Shown piece by piece: positions 8,353 through 17,499 of a stretch of DNA of 64,000 bases (position 1 is the first letter of the stretch; each line of letters begins with the position of its first letter). The stretch is from Exiguobacterium antarcticum DSM 14480. GTDB taxonomy: Bacteria > Bacillota > Bacilli > Exiguobacteriales > Exiguobacteriaceae. The DNA is taken from NCBI RefSeq assembly GCF_000685865.1, contig NZ_JMKS01000003.1, positions 1,821,078 through 1,885,077 of the forward strand, written 5' to 3'. The notes under the pieces are model-generated. The model had not been told where the DNA came from. It saw nothing but the letters and a program-made list of their open reading frames with translations, and did not search any database. A program made the position numbers and the translations under genes.

Positions 8353-9324
8353 ATGTACGATGCGACGCATCTTTTTGAACCACCGGTCATGACCGAAGAA
8401 GAAAAATTGGAACATTTTAAAGAACGGATCGAAAACGGGGAAAAAATCGAAGCTGACGACTGGATGCCTGATTTTTACCGCGACACGCTGATCAAATTGA
8501 TTTCGATGCACGGAATCAGTGAAATCATGGGCGCTTTACCGGAAAAAGAGTGGGTACCCAAAGCCCCGTCCTTACGCCGGAAGCTCGGCATCATGGCAAA
8601 AGTCCAGGATGAGATGGGGCACGGTCAACTCCTGCTGCGGGTCGTCGAGGACTTGATGAAACCGTACGGAAAAACGCGGGCCGACTTGATGGACGATTTG
8701 TTTACGGGACGTCTCAAATTCCATAACGTCTTCCACATGCCGACCCGTTCGTGGGCAGATGCCGGGACGATCGGCTGGCTCGTCGACGGAGCAGCAATCA
8801 TTACCCAGACGAACATGCTCGGGGCGTCCTACGGTCCTTATGCCCGGGCGTTGCAACGGATTTGTGCAGAAGAAGTGTTCCATGCCCAGCATGGTGAATC
8901 GATCATCATGGCATTGGCTGAAGGGACACCGGCACAAAAAGCGATGATTCAGGAATCCCTCGATGAGTGGTGGGAATCCCTGTTGATGTTCTTCGGACCG
9001 GCGACAAAAGAGACGACCGGGACGTCAAAACAAGACGTGACGATTGCTTATAAAATCCGGACGAAGACGAACGAAGAGCTGCGTCAAAATTTCTTTACGA
9101 AATATGTTCCCCGGATCCGTTCGCTTGGTCTTGTCATTCCGGATCCGACATTACGGTTTGATGAGGAAACCGGACAATGGATTTACGCCCAGCCGGACTG
9201 GACGGAATTCAAGAAAATCATTCAAGGCGGCGGTCCCCGTTCGAAGGAGCGACTCGCCTTACGTCAAACTTCGTATCAAAACAATGCGTGGGTGCGCGAG
9301 GCACTTGCTGAGACGATCGGCTGA
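8353..9324 (+). CDS. paaA: phenylacetyl-CoA 1,2-epoxidase subunit PaaA (catalytic)
   Basis: A 323-residue diiron subunit of the multicomponent monooxygenase that turns phenylacetyl-CoA into its 1,2-ring epoxide. Iron ligands are visible in two carboxylate-histidine motifs, DEMGHGQLL near residue 93 and EEVFHAQHGE near residue 178. An AGGAGG site lies 7 bases before the ATG, and the gene starts 17 bases after the paaK stop, so it belongs to the same transcript. With paaK broken upstream, polarity from the insertion could reduce its expression unless the element supplies a promoter. Confidence 0.95.
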   Translation: MYDATHLFEPPVMTEEEKLEHFKERIENGEKIEADDWMPDFYRDTLIKLISMHGISEIMGALPEKEWVPKAPSLRRKLGIMAKVQDEMGHGQLLLRVVEDLMKPYGKTRADLMDDLFTGRLKFHNVFHMPTRSWADAGTIGWLVDGAAIITQTNMLGASYGPYARALQRICAEEVFHAQHGESIIMALAEGTPAQKAMIQESLDEWWESLLMFFGPATKETTGTSKQDVTIAYKIRTKTNEELRQNFFTKYVPRIRSLGLVIPDPTLRFDEETGQWIYAQPDWTEFKKIIQGGGPRSKERLALRQTSYQNNAWVREALAETIG

Positions 9325-9337
9325 AGGAGGAAAGACC

Positions 9338-9682
9338 ATGACGGAAACGTTTTATCAAGAGTTCGAGATTTTCAGTAAACGGACGCCGAATGCTGCCTTT
9401 ACGCATCAGTTCAGTCTACTGGCACCGAATAAAGAGATGGCCTTAATGATGGCGCAGGAAAACTTCATGCGGCGCGAACCGGTCGTCGACATCTGGGTCG
9501 TTAAACGGGAAGATATCCGGGGAATGACGCCGGATGAAAAGCAGATGCTGCAACGGCTGGATAACAAAGATTACCGGACGACGAAAGGGTACGGCTATCT
9601 GAAGAAAAAATGGCGGCATTATGAACAGCAGATGCTCGACGAAAAAGAAATCATGTCCTGGCAAGGAGGCGATTCCAAATGA
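9338..9682 (+). CDS. paaB: phenylacetyl-CoA epoxidase subunit PaaB
   Basis: A 114-residue small subunit. PaaB bridges PaaAC heterodimers in the epoxidase complex and has no catalytic residues of its own. The sequence has the expected opening (YQEFEIFSKRTP, HQFSLLAPN) and REPVVDIWVV. The ATG at 9338 follows AAGGAGGAAAGACC; the same frame is open further upstream but only through paaA, so longer starts are not credible. Its last four bases overlap the paaC start (ATGA). Confidence 0.93.
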   Translation: MTETFYQEFEIFSKRTPNAAFTHQFSLLAPNKEMALMMAQENFMRREPVVDIWVVKREDIRGMTPDEKQMLQRLDNKDYRTTKGYGYLKKKWRHYEQQMLDEKEIMSWQGGDSK

Positions 9683-10464
9683 CGGAAGCAGAACGTTTGG
9701 CGTTGGCCTCACTGCTTTATCAATTAGCAGATGATGACTTTTTATACGCCTACCGCGGATCGGAATGGTTGGGACTCGCTCCGCATATCGAAGAAGATGT
9801 TGCGTCGTCCTCGATTGCCCAGGATTCGATGGGGCATGCAGCGATGTACTACCAATTGCTCGAAGAAATCGGTGAAGGAAAGGCTGATGCTTTGGCGCAC
9901 GTGCGGCTCGCACATGAACGGAAAAATTCGGTCCTCGTCGAACGGGTCAACGGACCGGGATATTATATGGAGAATCCGGAATATGACTGGGCGTATGCCG
10001 TCGTCCGCAATTATTGTTATACGCTTGCGAAAAAGGTGCGGATCGATTCGTTGAAAAAAAGCAGTTATGCGCCGCTCGCAGCACTCGCCGTCAAGATCAA
10101 CATGGAGTTGTATTATCATTTGTTGCACTGGCAGACGTGGTTCACCCAGCTGTATCAATCAACCGAAACCGCCCGTCAAAAAATGGACGCCGCCCTTGAA
10201 CGGGTATTGGCTGACTTCGGTGATCTGTTTGATTACGGGGAAGCGACACAGCTGATTGACGAGATGCAGCTCATGGAAGATCAGGGAGTGTTGCTTGACC
10301 GCTGGTATCAGGCATTGACACCGGTCCTCGTCGATTTAAACGTCACGTTGCCGGAAATGAACATGACCTACAACGGACGAAACGGGGAGCACTCGCCTGA
10401 TTTGAACGATGCCTTATCGACGCTCGGGGAAGTCTATCTGCTCGATCAGTCGGCTGTATGGTGA
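9679..10464 (+). CDS. paaC: phenylacetyl-CoA epoxidase subunit PaaC (structural)
   Basis: A 261-residue ferritin-like partner of PaaA. PaaC stabilises the catalytic subunit but does not hold a functional diiron site. Visible family blocks are GSEWLGLAPHIEEDVA, QDSMGHAAMYY and the helical HLLHWQTWF region. It overlaps paaB by ATGA and is preceded by AAGGAGG. Length matches the family (about 250). Confidence 0.93.
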   Translation: MTEAERLALASLLYQLADDDFLYAYRGSEWLGLAPHIEEDVASSSIAQDSMGHAAMYYQLLEEIGEGKADALAHVRLAHERKNSVLVERVNGPGYYMENPEYDWAYAVVRNYCYTLAKKVRIDSLKKSSYAPLAALAVKINMELYYHLLHWQTWFTQLYQSTETARQKMDAALERVLADFGDLFDYGEATQLIDEMQLMEDQGVLLDRWYQALTPVLVDLNVTLPEMNMTYNGRNGEHSPDLNDALSTLGEVYLLDQSAVW

Positions 10465-10478
10465 AGGAGGAAGGGCAG

Positions 10479-10973
10479 ATGACGATCTTGCTGGAGCAAG
10501 AAATCCGGGACGCGCTAGATACGGTCAAGGACCCTGAAATCGATGCCGTCAGTATTCTGGATCTCGGGATGTTCGAAGCGATGGAGTGGACGGAGACAGC
10601 TGTCGGATACGATGTCCGGATTACACTGCTGCCGACATTTTTAGGATGTCCGGCGCTTGAGATCATTCAAAAAAATACGGAATCCGCGTTGTTGCAAGTA
10701 CCTCGGGTCAATACGGTGAAAGTCGTCTTCCTGTTTGATCCGCCTTGGACATCGGACCGGATTACGGAACAAGGGATTGCCGGTCTGAAGTCCTTCGGGA
10801 TTGCCCCGCCGCGAGTCGTCGACGGAAAGTGGGAAATCGACTGTCCGTACTGCGGATCGACGTTCGTTTCGATTGAAAACCTGTTTGGTCCGACGGCTTG
10901 CCGGAGTATTTTATATTGTAAATCATGCAAAAATCCATTCGAGGCGATGAAACCCGTCTCTACTCTCATGTGA
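10479..10973 (+). CDS. paaD: phenylacetate degradation protein PaaD (Fe-S maturation type)
   Basis: A 164-residue protein with an N-terminal MIP18/DUF59 domain (VKDPEIDAVSILDLGM, then LLPTFLGCPA with the conserved cysteine) and a C-terminal zinc-ribbon-like tail with two CxxC pairs (CPYC and CKSC). PaaD is thought to mature the iron-sulfur cluster of the reductase component. The ATG at 10479 is chosen because GGAGGAAGGG precedes it; the ATG at 10458 lies inside the paaC end. Unusually, no paaE reductase gene follows. Confidence 0.9.
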   Translation: MTILLEQEIRDALDTVKDPEIDAVSILDLGMFEAMEWTETAVGYDVRITLLPTFLGCPALEIIQKNTESALLQVPRVNTVKVVFLFDPPWTSDRITEQGIAGLKSFGIAPPRVVDGKWEIDCPYCGSTFVSIENLFGPTACRSILYCKSCKNPFEAMKPVSTLM

Positions 10974-10988
10974 AGGAAGGTAATCATT

Positions 10989-11312
10989 ATGGTAAAACTA
11001 ATCGCGCTTTATACACATCCGGAAAACAAGGAACAGTTTGACGAGCATTACTTCAACGTCCACGGTCCACTGACGGCAAAGATTCCCGGTCTGCAACAGA
11101 TGACGGTCACGAAAATCGTCGGTTCACCGATGGGCGGAGACGGTAAATATTATCTGATGTGCGAAATGGTCTACGAAAGTCCTGAAACGATGAAAGCCGG
11201 CATGCGTTCGCTCGAAGGAAAAGCGTCGGGTAAAGACTTGATGGGCTTTGCGGGAGATCTCGTGACGTTAATGATTGGTGAGGAAGTCCATGCTGACGCC
11301 ACAGTACGTTAA
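10989..11312 (+). CDS. EthD-domain protein in the paa operon
   Basis: A 107-residue dimeric alpha/beta-barrel type protein with the EthD family signature (MVKLIALYTHPENKEQFDEHY, then HGPLTAKIPGL). EthD proteins occur beside oxygenases and ring-cleavage pathways, but their chemical role is not generally established. It has its own GGAAGG site and lies between paaD and the hydratase gene, whose start it overlaps by 23 bases, so it is clearly part of the operon. It stands where paaE would be in the Escherichia coli order but has no flavin or ferredoxin domain and cannot replace PaaE. Confidence 0.8.
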   Translation: MVKLIALYTHPENKEQFDEHYFNVHGPLTAKIPGLQQMTVTKIVGSPMGGDGKYYLMCEMVYESPETMKAGMRSLEGKASGKDLMGFAGDLVTLMIGEEVHADATVR

Positions 11313-12066
11313 GACGAGTATCGAGGAGCGAATCGGCCGGATTCGACTGAATCGGCCGGAACGTTACAATGCCCTGAACCGGACGATGATCCGGGAAATC
11401 GTCGAAGCGATGGAACAATTCGATCAGGATGAGGCGGTCGCCGTCATCGTCCTGGACGGTGAAGGAAAGTCCTTTTCCGCCGGAGCCGACATCGAGGAGA
11501 TGCTCGACGCGACACCGATTTCCATGGAACTGCTGGATCCGTTTGCTGATTGGGACCGGATCAGCCGGCTGCATAAACCGCTGATTGCGGCTGTCCACGG
11601 ATTTGTGCTCGGCGGCGGTTTTGAACTGGCACTGGCCTGTGACTTGATTTATGCGACACCCGAGACGCAGTTCGGTTTTCCGGAAGTCGGACTCGGCGTC
11701 ATGCCGGGAGCCGGCGGAACCCAACGACTGACGAACCGGATCGGTCGGACGCGGGCCCTTGAATGGTTGTGGACGGGCGACCGGATGTCGGCGTCGGAAG
11801 CAAATCATCTCGGAATCATCAACCGGATCGTGGAAGCGGACCAACTCGAAGCAAACGTTTTGGCGGTTGCCGGACGGATTGCGGCACAACCTATGATGTC
11901 CGTGCGACTGATCAAAGATGCCGTCGATAAGGCAGGCGATCTGTCACTGCAGGACGGCATGGACCATGAAAGAAGAAATTTCTACTTACTATTCGGCACG
12001 AGTGATCAGACGGAAGGGATGCAAGCCTTCCTCGACAAACGTCAACCGACATTCAAAGGAAACTAA
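11290..12066 (+). CDS. paaF: enoyl-CoA hydratase, PaaF-like
   Basis: A 258-residue crotonase. Both hydratase glutamates are in place, in GGGFELALACDL and FGFPEVGLGVMPGAGGTQRL, and the oxyanion-hole loop SFSAGADIEE is present. PaaF hydrates 2,3-dehydroadipyl-CoA late in the pathway. The ATG at 11290 is preferred over the GTG at 11275 since GAGGAAG lies just before it. The second crotonase gene at 15716 is equally hydratase-like, so which is PaaF and which takes the PaaG isomerase role cannot be settled by these residues. Confidence 0.8.
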   Translation: MLTPQYVKTSIEERIGRIRLNRPERYNALNRTMIREIVEAMEQFDQDEAVAVIVLDGEGKSFSAGADIEEMLDATPISMELLDPFADWDRISRLHKPLIAAVHGFVLGGGFELALACDLIYATPETQFGFPEVGLGVMPGAGGTQRLTNRIGRTRALEWLWTGDRMSASEANHLGIINRIVEADQLEANVLAVAGRIAAQPMMSVRLIKDAVDKAGDLSLQDGMDHERRNFYLLFGTSDQTEGMQAFLDKRQPTFKGN

Positions 12067-12080
12067 AAGGAGTGGAAGCT

Positions 12081-13589
12081 ATGTCAACGGTACATGAAAA
12101 AACAATCGAGATGAAACGTTCCGTTTATCATCTGGTCATCAACGGCGAGCAAGTCGAAGGGGCAACAGGGGAGACATTCAAGACCTATAATCCGGCAACG
12201 GGCGAAGTCATCGCGGAAGTCGCGAAAGCTTCAAAAGCTGATGCCGATCGTGCCGTACAGGCGGCACGGGAAGCGTTTGATCACGGGAAGTGGAAAATGT
12301 GGCCGGTCGGTCGCCGGTCGCAAGTTCTGAATAAAATTGCCGGCATCATGCGTTCACGTTTCAATGAGCTCGTGGAACTCGAGATTCTTGATACCGGGAA
12401 ATCCCTCGCGGCAGCGCAAGGGCAAATCACGCAAGCGATTGAAGACTTTGAATTTTATGCCGGAGCCATCGTCGGTCACCGCGGTGCCGTCAATAACGTG
12501 CCGGGGCAATTCCATAACTACACGGAAAAAGAACCGGTCGGTGTCTGCGCCCAAATCATTCCGTGGAACTATCCGTTGATGATGGCGGCATGGAAAGTCG
12601 CACCGGCGATCGCCGTCGGTTGTTCGGTGGTCGTTAAACCGGCAACGCTGACGCCGTTGACAGCAATCATCCTCGGCGAAATTTGTCTCGAAGCCGGTGT
12701 ACCGGCGGGAGTCGTCAACGTCATTCCGGGATCAGGCCGCGAAATCGGCAACCACTTGGTCGAACACCCGAATGTGGATAAAGTTGCTTTTACCGGTTCA
12801 ACACCGGTCGGAAAAGACATCATGGGTCGGGCATCGGAAAGCTTAAAACGCGTCACACTCGAACTCGGCGGCAAATCACCGAACCTCGTGTTTGAGGATG
12901 CCGATATCACGGCAGCTGTCGATGGTTCGCTGTTCGGTATCTTCTACAACAGCGGCCAGTCGTGTGAAGCCCGGTCCCGCCTGTACGTCCACGAAGACAT
13001 TTACGAAACGTTCATGGAACAGTTTGTCGCGAAGACGAAACAATTGGTGCTCGGGAATCCGTTTGACAAAGGGACACACGTCGGGGCGATCATCGACCAA
13101 CAACAGCTCGATGTCATCGATGGCTATGTCCAATCGGCGAAAGCGGACGGAGCAACGATTTTGACTGGGGGTCAAGTCGAGAAAGTGGCTGGTTTTGAAG
13201 AAGGTTTCTGGTATGCGCCGACCATCATTGCCGATGTCACACACGAGATGAAAGCCGTCCAGGAAGAAATCTTCGGACCGGTCGTCGTCGTGATGAAGTT
13301 CAAGGATGAAAAAGAAGCGGTCCGTCTCGCAAACGATACGGAATTCGGACTCGGGTCAGCAATTTGGACAAAAGACGGGGCACGGGCGACGCGGATTGCG
13401 AATCAAATCAAAGCCGGTATCGTCATGATCAACTGTCCGTTCTCGGCCTTCCCGGGCACACCGTTCGGCGGCTACAAACAATCTGGTTTCGGACGCGAAC
13501 TGTGTATCGAGACACTGGATTTATATACGGAAACGAAAAGTATCCTGTCGTATTACGGCAGTCGTCCACTTAATCCGTTCGGACTGTAA
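12081..13589 (+). CDS. aldehyde dehydrogenase, PaaZ dehydrogenase-domain counterpart
   Basis: A 502-residue NAD(P)-dependent aldehyde dehydrogenase. Visible are IPWNYPLMMAAWK, the cofactor loop FTGSTPVGK, the glutamate in LELGGKSPN and the catalytic cysteine in NSGQSCEAR near residue 300. In the Paa pathway the ring-opened semialdehyde must be oxidised to 3-oxo-5,6-dehydrosuberyl-CoA. In E. coli PaaZ this domain is fused to a MaoC-like ring-opening hydrolase of about 150 residues. Here that domain is absent, and no separate MaoC gene is in the cluster. The ATG at 12081 has AAGGAG 9 bases upstream. Confidence 0.85.
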   Translation: MSTVHEKTIEMKRSVYHLVINGEQVEGATGETFKTYNPATGEVIAEVAKASKADADRAVQAAREAFDHGKWKMWPVGRRSQVLNKIAGIMRSRFNELVELEILDTGKSLAAAQGQITQAIEDFEFYAGAIVGHRGAVNNVPGQFHNYTEKEPVGVCAQIIPWNYPLMMAAWKVAPAIAVGCSVVVKPATLTPLTAIILGEICLEAGVPAGVVNVIPGSGREIGNHLVEHPNVDKVAFTGSTPVGKDIMGRASESLKRVTLELGGKSPNLVFEDADITAAVDGSLFGIFYNSGQSCEARSRLYVHEDIYETFMEQFVAKTKQLVLGNPFDKGTHVGAIIDQQQLDVIDGYVQSAKADGATILTGGQVEKVAGFEEGFWYAPTIIADVTHEMKAVQEEIFGPVVVVMKFKDEKEAVRLANDTEFGLGSAIWTKDGARATRIANQIKAGIVMINCPFSAFPGTPFGGYKQSGFGRELCIETLDLYTETKSILSYYGSRPLNPFGL

Positions 13590-13593
13590 AACC

Positions 13594-13625
13594 AAGCGTG
13601 CGGACGTTCGTCCGCACGCTTTTTT
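13594..13625 (+). terminator. intrinsic terminator inside the paa cluster
   Basis: A perfect 12-bp stem (AAGCGTGCGGAC with its complement) and GTTC loop is followed by a T run. It splits the cluster into paaK-to-ALDH and paaH-to-hydratase segments, so the downstream genes depend on read-through or on another promoter. The gap to paaH is too small for a long promoter region. Confidence 0.85.
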
Positions 13626-13641
13626 AAAGGGGGAAAATCAG

Positions 13642-14514
13642 ATGATAGTTCAACAGATGGTGGTCGTAGGGTCAGGTGTCATGGGAAGAGGGATTGCGTA
13701 CGTGGCAGCAGCAAGCGGATTTGATGTGACGTTAGTCGACGTCGAACAAAAGCTGTTGACGTCCGCGCAACAGGAATTAGAAACGATTGCCGATAAAGCC
13801 ATCATCCGCGGGAAAATGACGACGGAAGAAGTCGAACAGCTGTTCAGCCGTTTGAGTTATGCAACGGATTTAAAGGAGTCTGTCAAAGGCGCAAATCTTG
13901 TAATTGAGGCTGTCCCGGAACGACTCGACATCAAACGGACTGTGTTTGAGACGCTCGATCAGTATGCGCCGGCTGGTTGTATTTTTGCGACCAATACGTC
14001 GACGATGAGTCCGACCGAGATTGCGTCTTTCACGAAACGTCCGGAACGGGTCATGGCGATGCATTTCTTTAATCCGGTGCACCGGATGCCGCTCGTCGAA
14101 CTGGCACAGGGGCTTGAAACGTCGGACGAAACGGTCATGATCTGTGAAACCGTCGCTCAACAAATGGGGAAAGAGACCGTCGTCATCCAAGAATTCCCCG
14201 GATTCGTCACGTCACGAATCAGTGCACTCGTCGGCAACGAAGCGTTTTATATGTTGCAGGAAGGACTCGGAACACCGGAAGAGATTGATAAAGCAATTAA
14301 GCTCGGACTGAATTATCCGATGGGACCGTTTGAACTCGGCGATCTTGTCGGACTCGACACCCGCTTGAACAATCTACGGTATCTGCATGAAAAACTGGGT
14401 GAAAAATACCGTCCGGCACCACTGCTCGAACAGTATGTCAAAGCAGGACGCCTCGGACGGAAAACCGGGCGCGGAGTCTACGATTATTCGGACAGCGGGG
14501 TGAAGACACGATGA
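13642..14514 (+). CDS. paaH: 3-hydroxyadipyl-CoA dehydrogenase
   Basis: A 290-residue 3-hydroxyacyl-CoA dehydrogenase. The NAD loop is GSGVMGRGIA near residue 10; the catalytic histidine sits in MHFFNPVHRMPLVE near residue 140, with the partner glutamate in that segment. PaaH oxidises 3-hydroxyadipyl-CoA to 3-oxoadipyl-CoA. It has an AAAGGGGG site and overlaps the thiolase gene by ATGA. The length is that of the short single-function form (HbdA/PaaH), not the fused FadB type. Confidence 0.92.
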   Translation: MIVQQMVVVGSGVMGRGIAYVAAASGFDVTLVDVEQKLLTSAQQELETIADKAIIRGKMTTEEVEQLFSRLSYATDLKESVKGANLVIEAVPERLDIKRTVFETLDQYAPAGCIFATNTSTMSPTEIASFTKRPERVMAMHFFNPVHRMPLVELAQGLETSDETVMICETVAQQMGKETVVIQEFPGFVTSRISALVGNEAFYMLQEGLGTPEEIDKAIKLGLNYPMGPFELGDLVGLDTRLNNLRYLHEKLGEKYRPAPLLEQYVKAGRLGRKTGRGVYDYSDSGVKTR

Positions 14515-15719
14515 GACGTGTCGCCATCATTGATGCCGTCCGTACACCGATTGGCCGGTATAACGGAGTTTTGAAAGACGTCCGTCCGGATGATTTAGGA
14601 GCTTGTGTCATCAAAGCATTGATTGATCGCAATCCGGAGGTGGATCCGGTCCGAATCGAAGAAGTGATTTTCGGAAATGCCAATCAGGCAGGGGAGGACA
14701 ACCGGAATGTCGCCCGGATGTCCGGTTTGCTTGCAGGTCTGCCGGTCGAAGTTGCTGGGACAACCGTCAACCGGCTCTGTGGTTCCGGACTCGATGCTGT
14801 CATCGCAGCAGCCCGGGCGATCGCAATGAACGAAGGGGACATCTACATTGCCGGCGGAACGGAAAGTATGACCCGGGCACCGCTCGTCATGGCAAAGACG
14901 GAAACAGGCTTTGCCCGCGGGAACACGACGATCTATGACACGACGATCGGCTGGCGCTTCGTTAATGAAAAACTGAATGCCAAGTACGGAACAGACTCGA
15001 TGCCGGAGACGGCGGAACACGTCGCAACCCGGTACGGGATTTCTCGGGAAGAACAGGATGATTTTGCCTATTTAAGTCAGCAACGGGCCAAACAGGCGAT
15101 GGTGACACAACGTTTTCAAACAGAACTTGTGCCGGTGCAGTATATGACACGCAAAGGACAGGTCGTCGAAGTGAATACGGACGAACATCCACGTCCCGAC
15201 ACGAGCCGTGAAAAGCTCGGAACACTCAAAAGCCTGTTTCCCAATGGCACCGTCACGGCAGGGAATGCTTCCGGTGTCAATGACGGAGCAGCCGCCCTGT
15301 TGTTGATGAGCGAAGAAACGGCGGAACGTCTTGGTCTGACGCCGCTTGCCTATTACCGGGCCAGTGCCGTCGCCGGTGTCGAACCCGCCGTCATGGGAAT
15401 CGGACCGGTCGATGCGACCCGTAAAGCGCTGAAACGGGCGGGATTGACGATTGAGCAACTGGATTTGATTGAACTCAACGAAGCCTTTGCGGCGCAAAGT
15501 GTCGCCTGTATGCAAGAACTTGGATTACCGCCGGAAAAAGTCAACGTCAACGGAGGAGCGATTGCATTTGGTCATCCGCTTGGTGCCAGCGGGGCACGGA
15601 TTTTAACGACGCTTTTACACGAGATGTGCCGAACGAACCAGACATATGGTCTGGCGACGATGTGTGTCGGCGTCGGACAGGGTATCGCCTTGATCGTCGA
15701 ACGGGAGGGACTTGTATGA
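14511..15719 (+). CDS. paaJ: 3-oxoadipyl-CoA thiolase
   Basis: A 402-residue thiolase with both cysteines and the histidine of the active site: the nucleophile in [10 protein letters not shown] near residue 90, [16 protein letters not shown] near 350, and the C-terminal [10 protein letters not shown]. The [18 protein letters not shown] opening and the [17 protein letters not shown] block are typical of PcaF/PaaJ-type thiolases. It would cleave 3-oxoadipyl-CoA to succinyl-CoA and acetyl-CoA, and also 3-oxo-5,6-dehydrosuberyl-CoA. It is coupled to paaH and to the next gene by ATGA overlaps. Confidence 0.92.
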   Translation: MRRVAIIDAVRTPIGRYNGVLKDVRPDDLGACVIKALIDRNPEVDPVRIEEVIFGNANQAGEDNRNVARMSGLLAGLPVEVAGTTVNRLCGSGLDAVIAAARAIAMNEGDIYIAGGTESMTRAPLVMAKTETGFARGNTTIYDTTIGWRFVNEKLNAKYGTDSMPETAEHVATRYGISREEQDDFAYLSQQRAKQAMVTQRFQTELVPVQYMTRKGQVVEVNTDEHPRPDTSREKLGTLKSLFPNGTVTAGNASGVNDGAAALLLMSEETAERLGLTPLAYYRASAVAGVEPAVMGIGPVDATRKALKRAGLTIEQLDLIELNEAFAAQSVACMQELGLPPEKVNVNGGAIAFGHPLGASGARILTTLLHEMCRTNQTYGLATMCVGVGQGIALIVEREGLV

Positions 15720-16486
15720 TCCACTTTGAACAAACAGGACACATTGGCTTGATTCGAATTGACCGGCCGGAACGAATGAACTGCTTTGACTATCCGACAC
15801 TGGTTGAACTGCAACGGCTGGTCGATATGGTCCGTGTCAATCCGGTGATTCGTGTTGTCCTGTTCACAGGGACGGGGAAAGCCTTTAGCGCAGGAGCCGA
15901 CTTAAAGGAACGGATGACCTTGACGGAAACGGAAGTCCGGCGAAACGTCGTCGCGATCCGTGACGTTTTTTCAAGTATCGCCGGCCTACCTCAACCGACG
16001 ATTGCCGCCGTCAACGGACATGCACTTGGTGGTGGGTTCGAGTGGATGCTCGCGTGTGATTTCCGGATCATCGTCAAAGGGGCACTGGTCGGATTGACGG
16101 AAACGAGTTTCGGCATCATTCCCGGTGCCGGTGGGACACAACGGTTGCCGCGGTTGATTGGAGAGACACGAGCGAAGGAATTGATTTTCACCGCTAAAAA
16201 GATTGATGCCGAAACCGCTGAACGGTACGGAATCGTATCACGGGTCGTCTCGACGGTGGAAGAACTGATGGAGGTCTGTCTCGCCTTCGCTAACGAGATG
16301 TTGAAAAACGGACCGGTCGCCATCCGTCAGGCGAAACAGGCGATTGATCACGGACTTGATCACACGCTTGCCGAAGGATTAAAAATTGAGACCAATGCCT
16401 ACGAAGTGGTCATCCCGACCGAAGACCGGCTGGAGGCTTTACAAGCCTTTGCTGAAAAACGAACGGCGCAGTTTCAAGGCAAATGA
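15716..16486 (+). CDS. second enoyl-CoA hydratase/isomerase of the paa cluster (PaaG or PaaF role)
   Basis: A 256-residue crotonase with SAGADLKER, GGGFEWMLACDF and LTETSFGIIPGAGGTQRL. Both hydratase-type glutamates are present. By elimination it should provide the PaaG role, the isomerisation of the ring epoxide to the oxepin, since the pathway needs two crotonases and the cluster has two. The sequence around the second glutamate looks like the AUH/YngF type, so a methylglutaconyl-CoA-hydratase-like activity is an alternative. The ATG overlaps the thiolase stop; the longer frame upstream runs inside paaJ. Confidence 0.75.
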   Translation: MIHFEQTGHIGLIRIDRPERMNCFDYPTLVELQRLVDMVRVNPVIRVVLFTGTGKAFSAGADLKERMTLTETEVRRNVVAIRDVFSSIAGLPQPTIAAVNGHALGGGFEWMLACDFRIIVKGALVGLTETSFGIIPGAGGTQRLPRLIGETRAKELIFTAKKIDAETAERYGIVSRVVSTVEELMEVCLAFANEMLKNGPVAIRQAKQAIDHGLDHTLAEGLKIETNAYEVVIPTEDRLEALQAFAEKRTAQFQGK

Positions 16487-16562
16487 GGATGGTCGCGCTC
16501 TGAAATAACACGTATACTAACGGTAGACAAAAAAACGTTATATTAAAGAGAGAGTGAATGAC

Positions 16563-17447
16563 ATGAGTGCGAATACACAATCGATGATTTTCACCGTATA
16601 CGGGGACTACATTCGACATTACGGCAATCAGATTTGGATCGGGAGTCTGATTCGTCTGCTGAAAGAGTTTGGTCATAACGAACAGGCAGTCCGTGTGGCC
16701 GTCTCACGGATGGTCAAACAAGGCTGGTTGACCTCTGAAAAGCAAGGCACTAAAAGTTTTTATTCGTTGACACCACGTGGGGTCGAGCGAATGGAAGAAG
16801 CTGCGCGACGGATTTATAAATCGACGCCCCACGTCTGGGACGGAAAGTGGCGGACGTTGATGTATACGATCCCGGAAGACAAACGACAAATTCGGGATGA
16901 GTTGCGAAAAGAGTTGTCCTGGAGCGGTTTCGGTAATTTATCGAACGGCGTCTGGATTTCCCCCAATCCGCTCGAAAAAGAAGCGGAACGTCTGATTGAG
17001 GCATACGGAATCACCGAGTATGTCGATTTTTTCGTCGGTGAATACCATGGTCCACAACAGGATCAATCGCTGGTCGAACGTGCTTTTCCGCTTGACGAAC
17101 TCCAAGAACGGTATGAGACGTTCATCGCCGAGTACAGCCGGCGTTATATCGTCCATCAAAGCCGGATCCAGCTCGGTGAGATGGACGACGAACAATGTTT
17201 CGTCGAACGGACGACACTCGTCCATGAATACCGGAAGTTTTTGTTCAGCGATCCCGGTCTGCCGCAAGAATTATTGCCGGACGCATGGAGTGGCCAGCAT
17301 GCTGCCTTATTGTTCGAGCAGTATTACCGATTACTCGCGGAACCGGCAAGCCGATTCTTTGAAACGATTTTTCAGAAAACGCATGACGTGTCACAAAAAA
17401 GCGCCGATTATGATGCATTGGAACATCCGTTATTTGCCGAGCGGTAA
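16563..17447 (+). CDS. paaX: phenylacetyl-CoA-responsive repressor PaaX
   Basis: A 294-residue PaaX-family regulator. The N-terminus is a winged helix (IFTVYGDYIRHYG, then VRVAVSRMVKQGWL), followed by the PaaX central domain (WDGKWRTLMYTIPEDKR, GFGNLSNGVWISP) and the C-terminal block. PaaX releases DNA on binding phenylacetyl-CoA, which here would signal phenylalanine breakdown as well as phenylacetate. The ATG at 16563 suits the AAAGAGAG site better than the GTG at 16554. The 76-base gap upstream has TAACG and CGTTA arms 13 bases apart, which might be an autoregulatory site. Confidence 0.92.
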   Translation: MSANTQSMIFTVYGDYIRHYGNQIWIGSLIRLLKEFGHNEQAVRVAVSRMVKQGWLTSEKQGTKSFYSLTPRGVERMEEAARRIYKSTPHVWDGKWRTLMYTIPEDKRQIRDELRKELSWSGFGNLSNGVWISPNPLEKEAERLIEAYGITEYVDFFVGEYHGPQQDQSLVERAFPLDELQERYETFIAEYSRRYIVHQSRIQLGEMDDEQCFVERTTLVHEYRKFLFSDPGLPQELLPDAWSGQHAALLFEQYYRLLAEPASRFFETIFQKTHDVSQKSADYDALEHPLFAER

Positions 17448-17494
17448 TCAAGAAAACGCTCATCCCGAGGTTTCGAGATGAGCGTTTTCTTGAT
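17447..17494. terminator. bidirectional terminator between paaX and paaY
   Basis: A perfect 18-bp inverted repeat (left arm 17447-17464, right arm 17477-17494), with an AAGAAAACGCTCATC core and A/T-rich flanks, serves both convergent genes. Confidence 0.9.
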
Positions 17495-17499
17495 GAAAA

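Noticed and set aside
9044..9337. Longer paaB reading frame starting within paaA
   Set aside because: The upstream part is a shadow of paaA; the ATG at 9338 has AAGGAGG and gives the family length.
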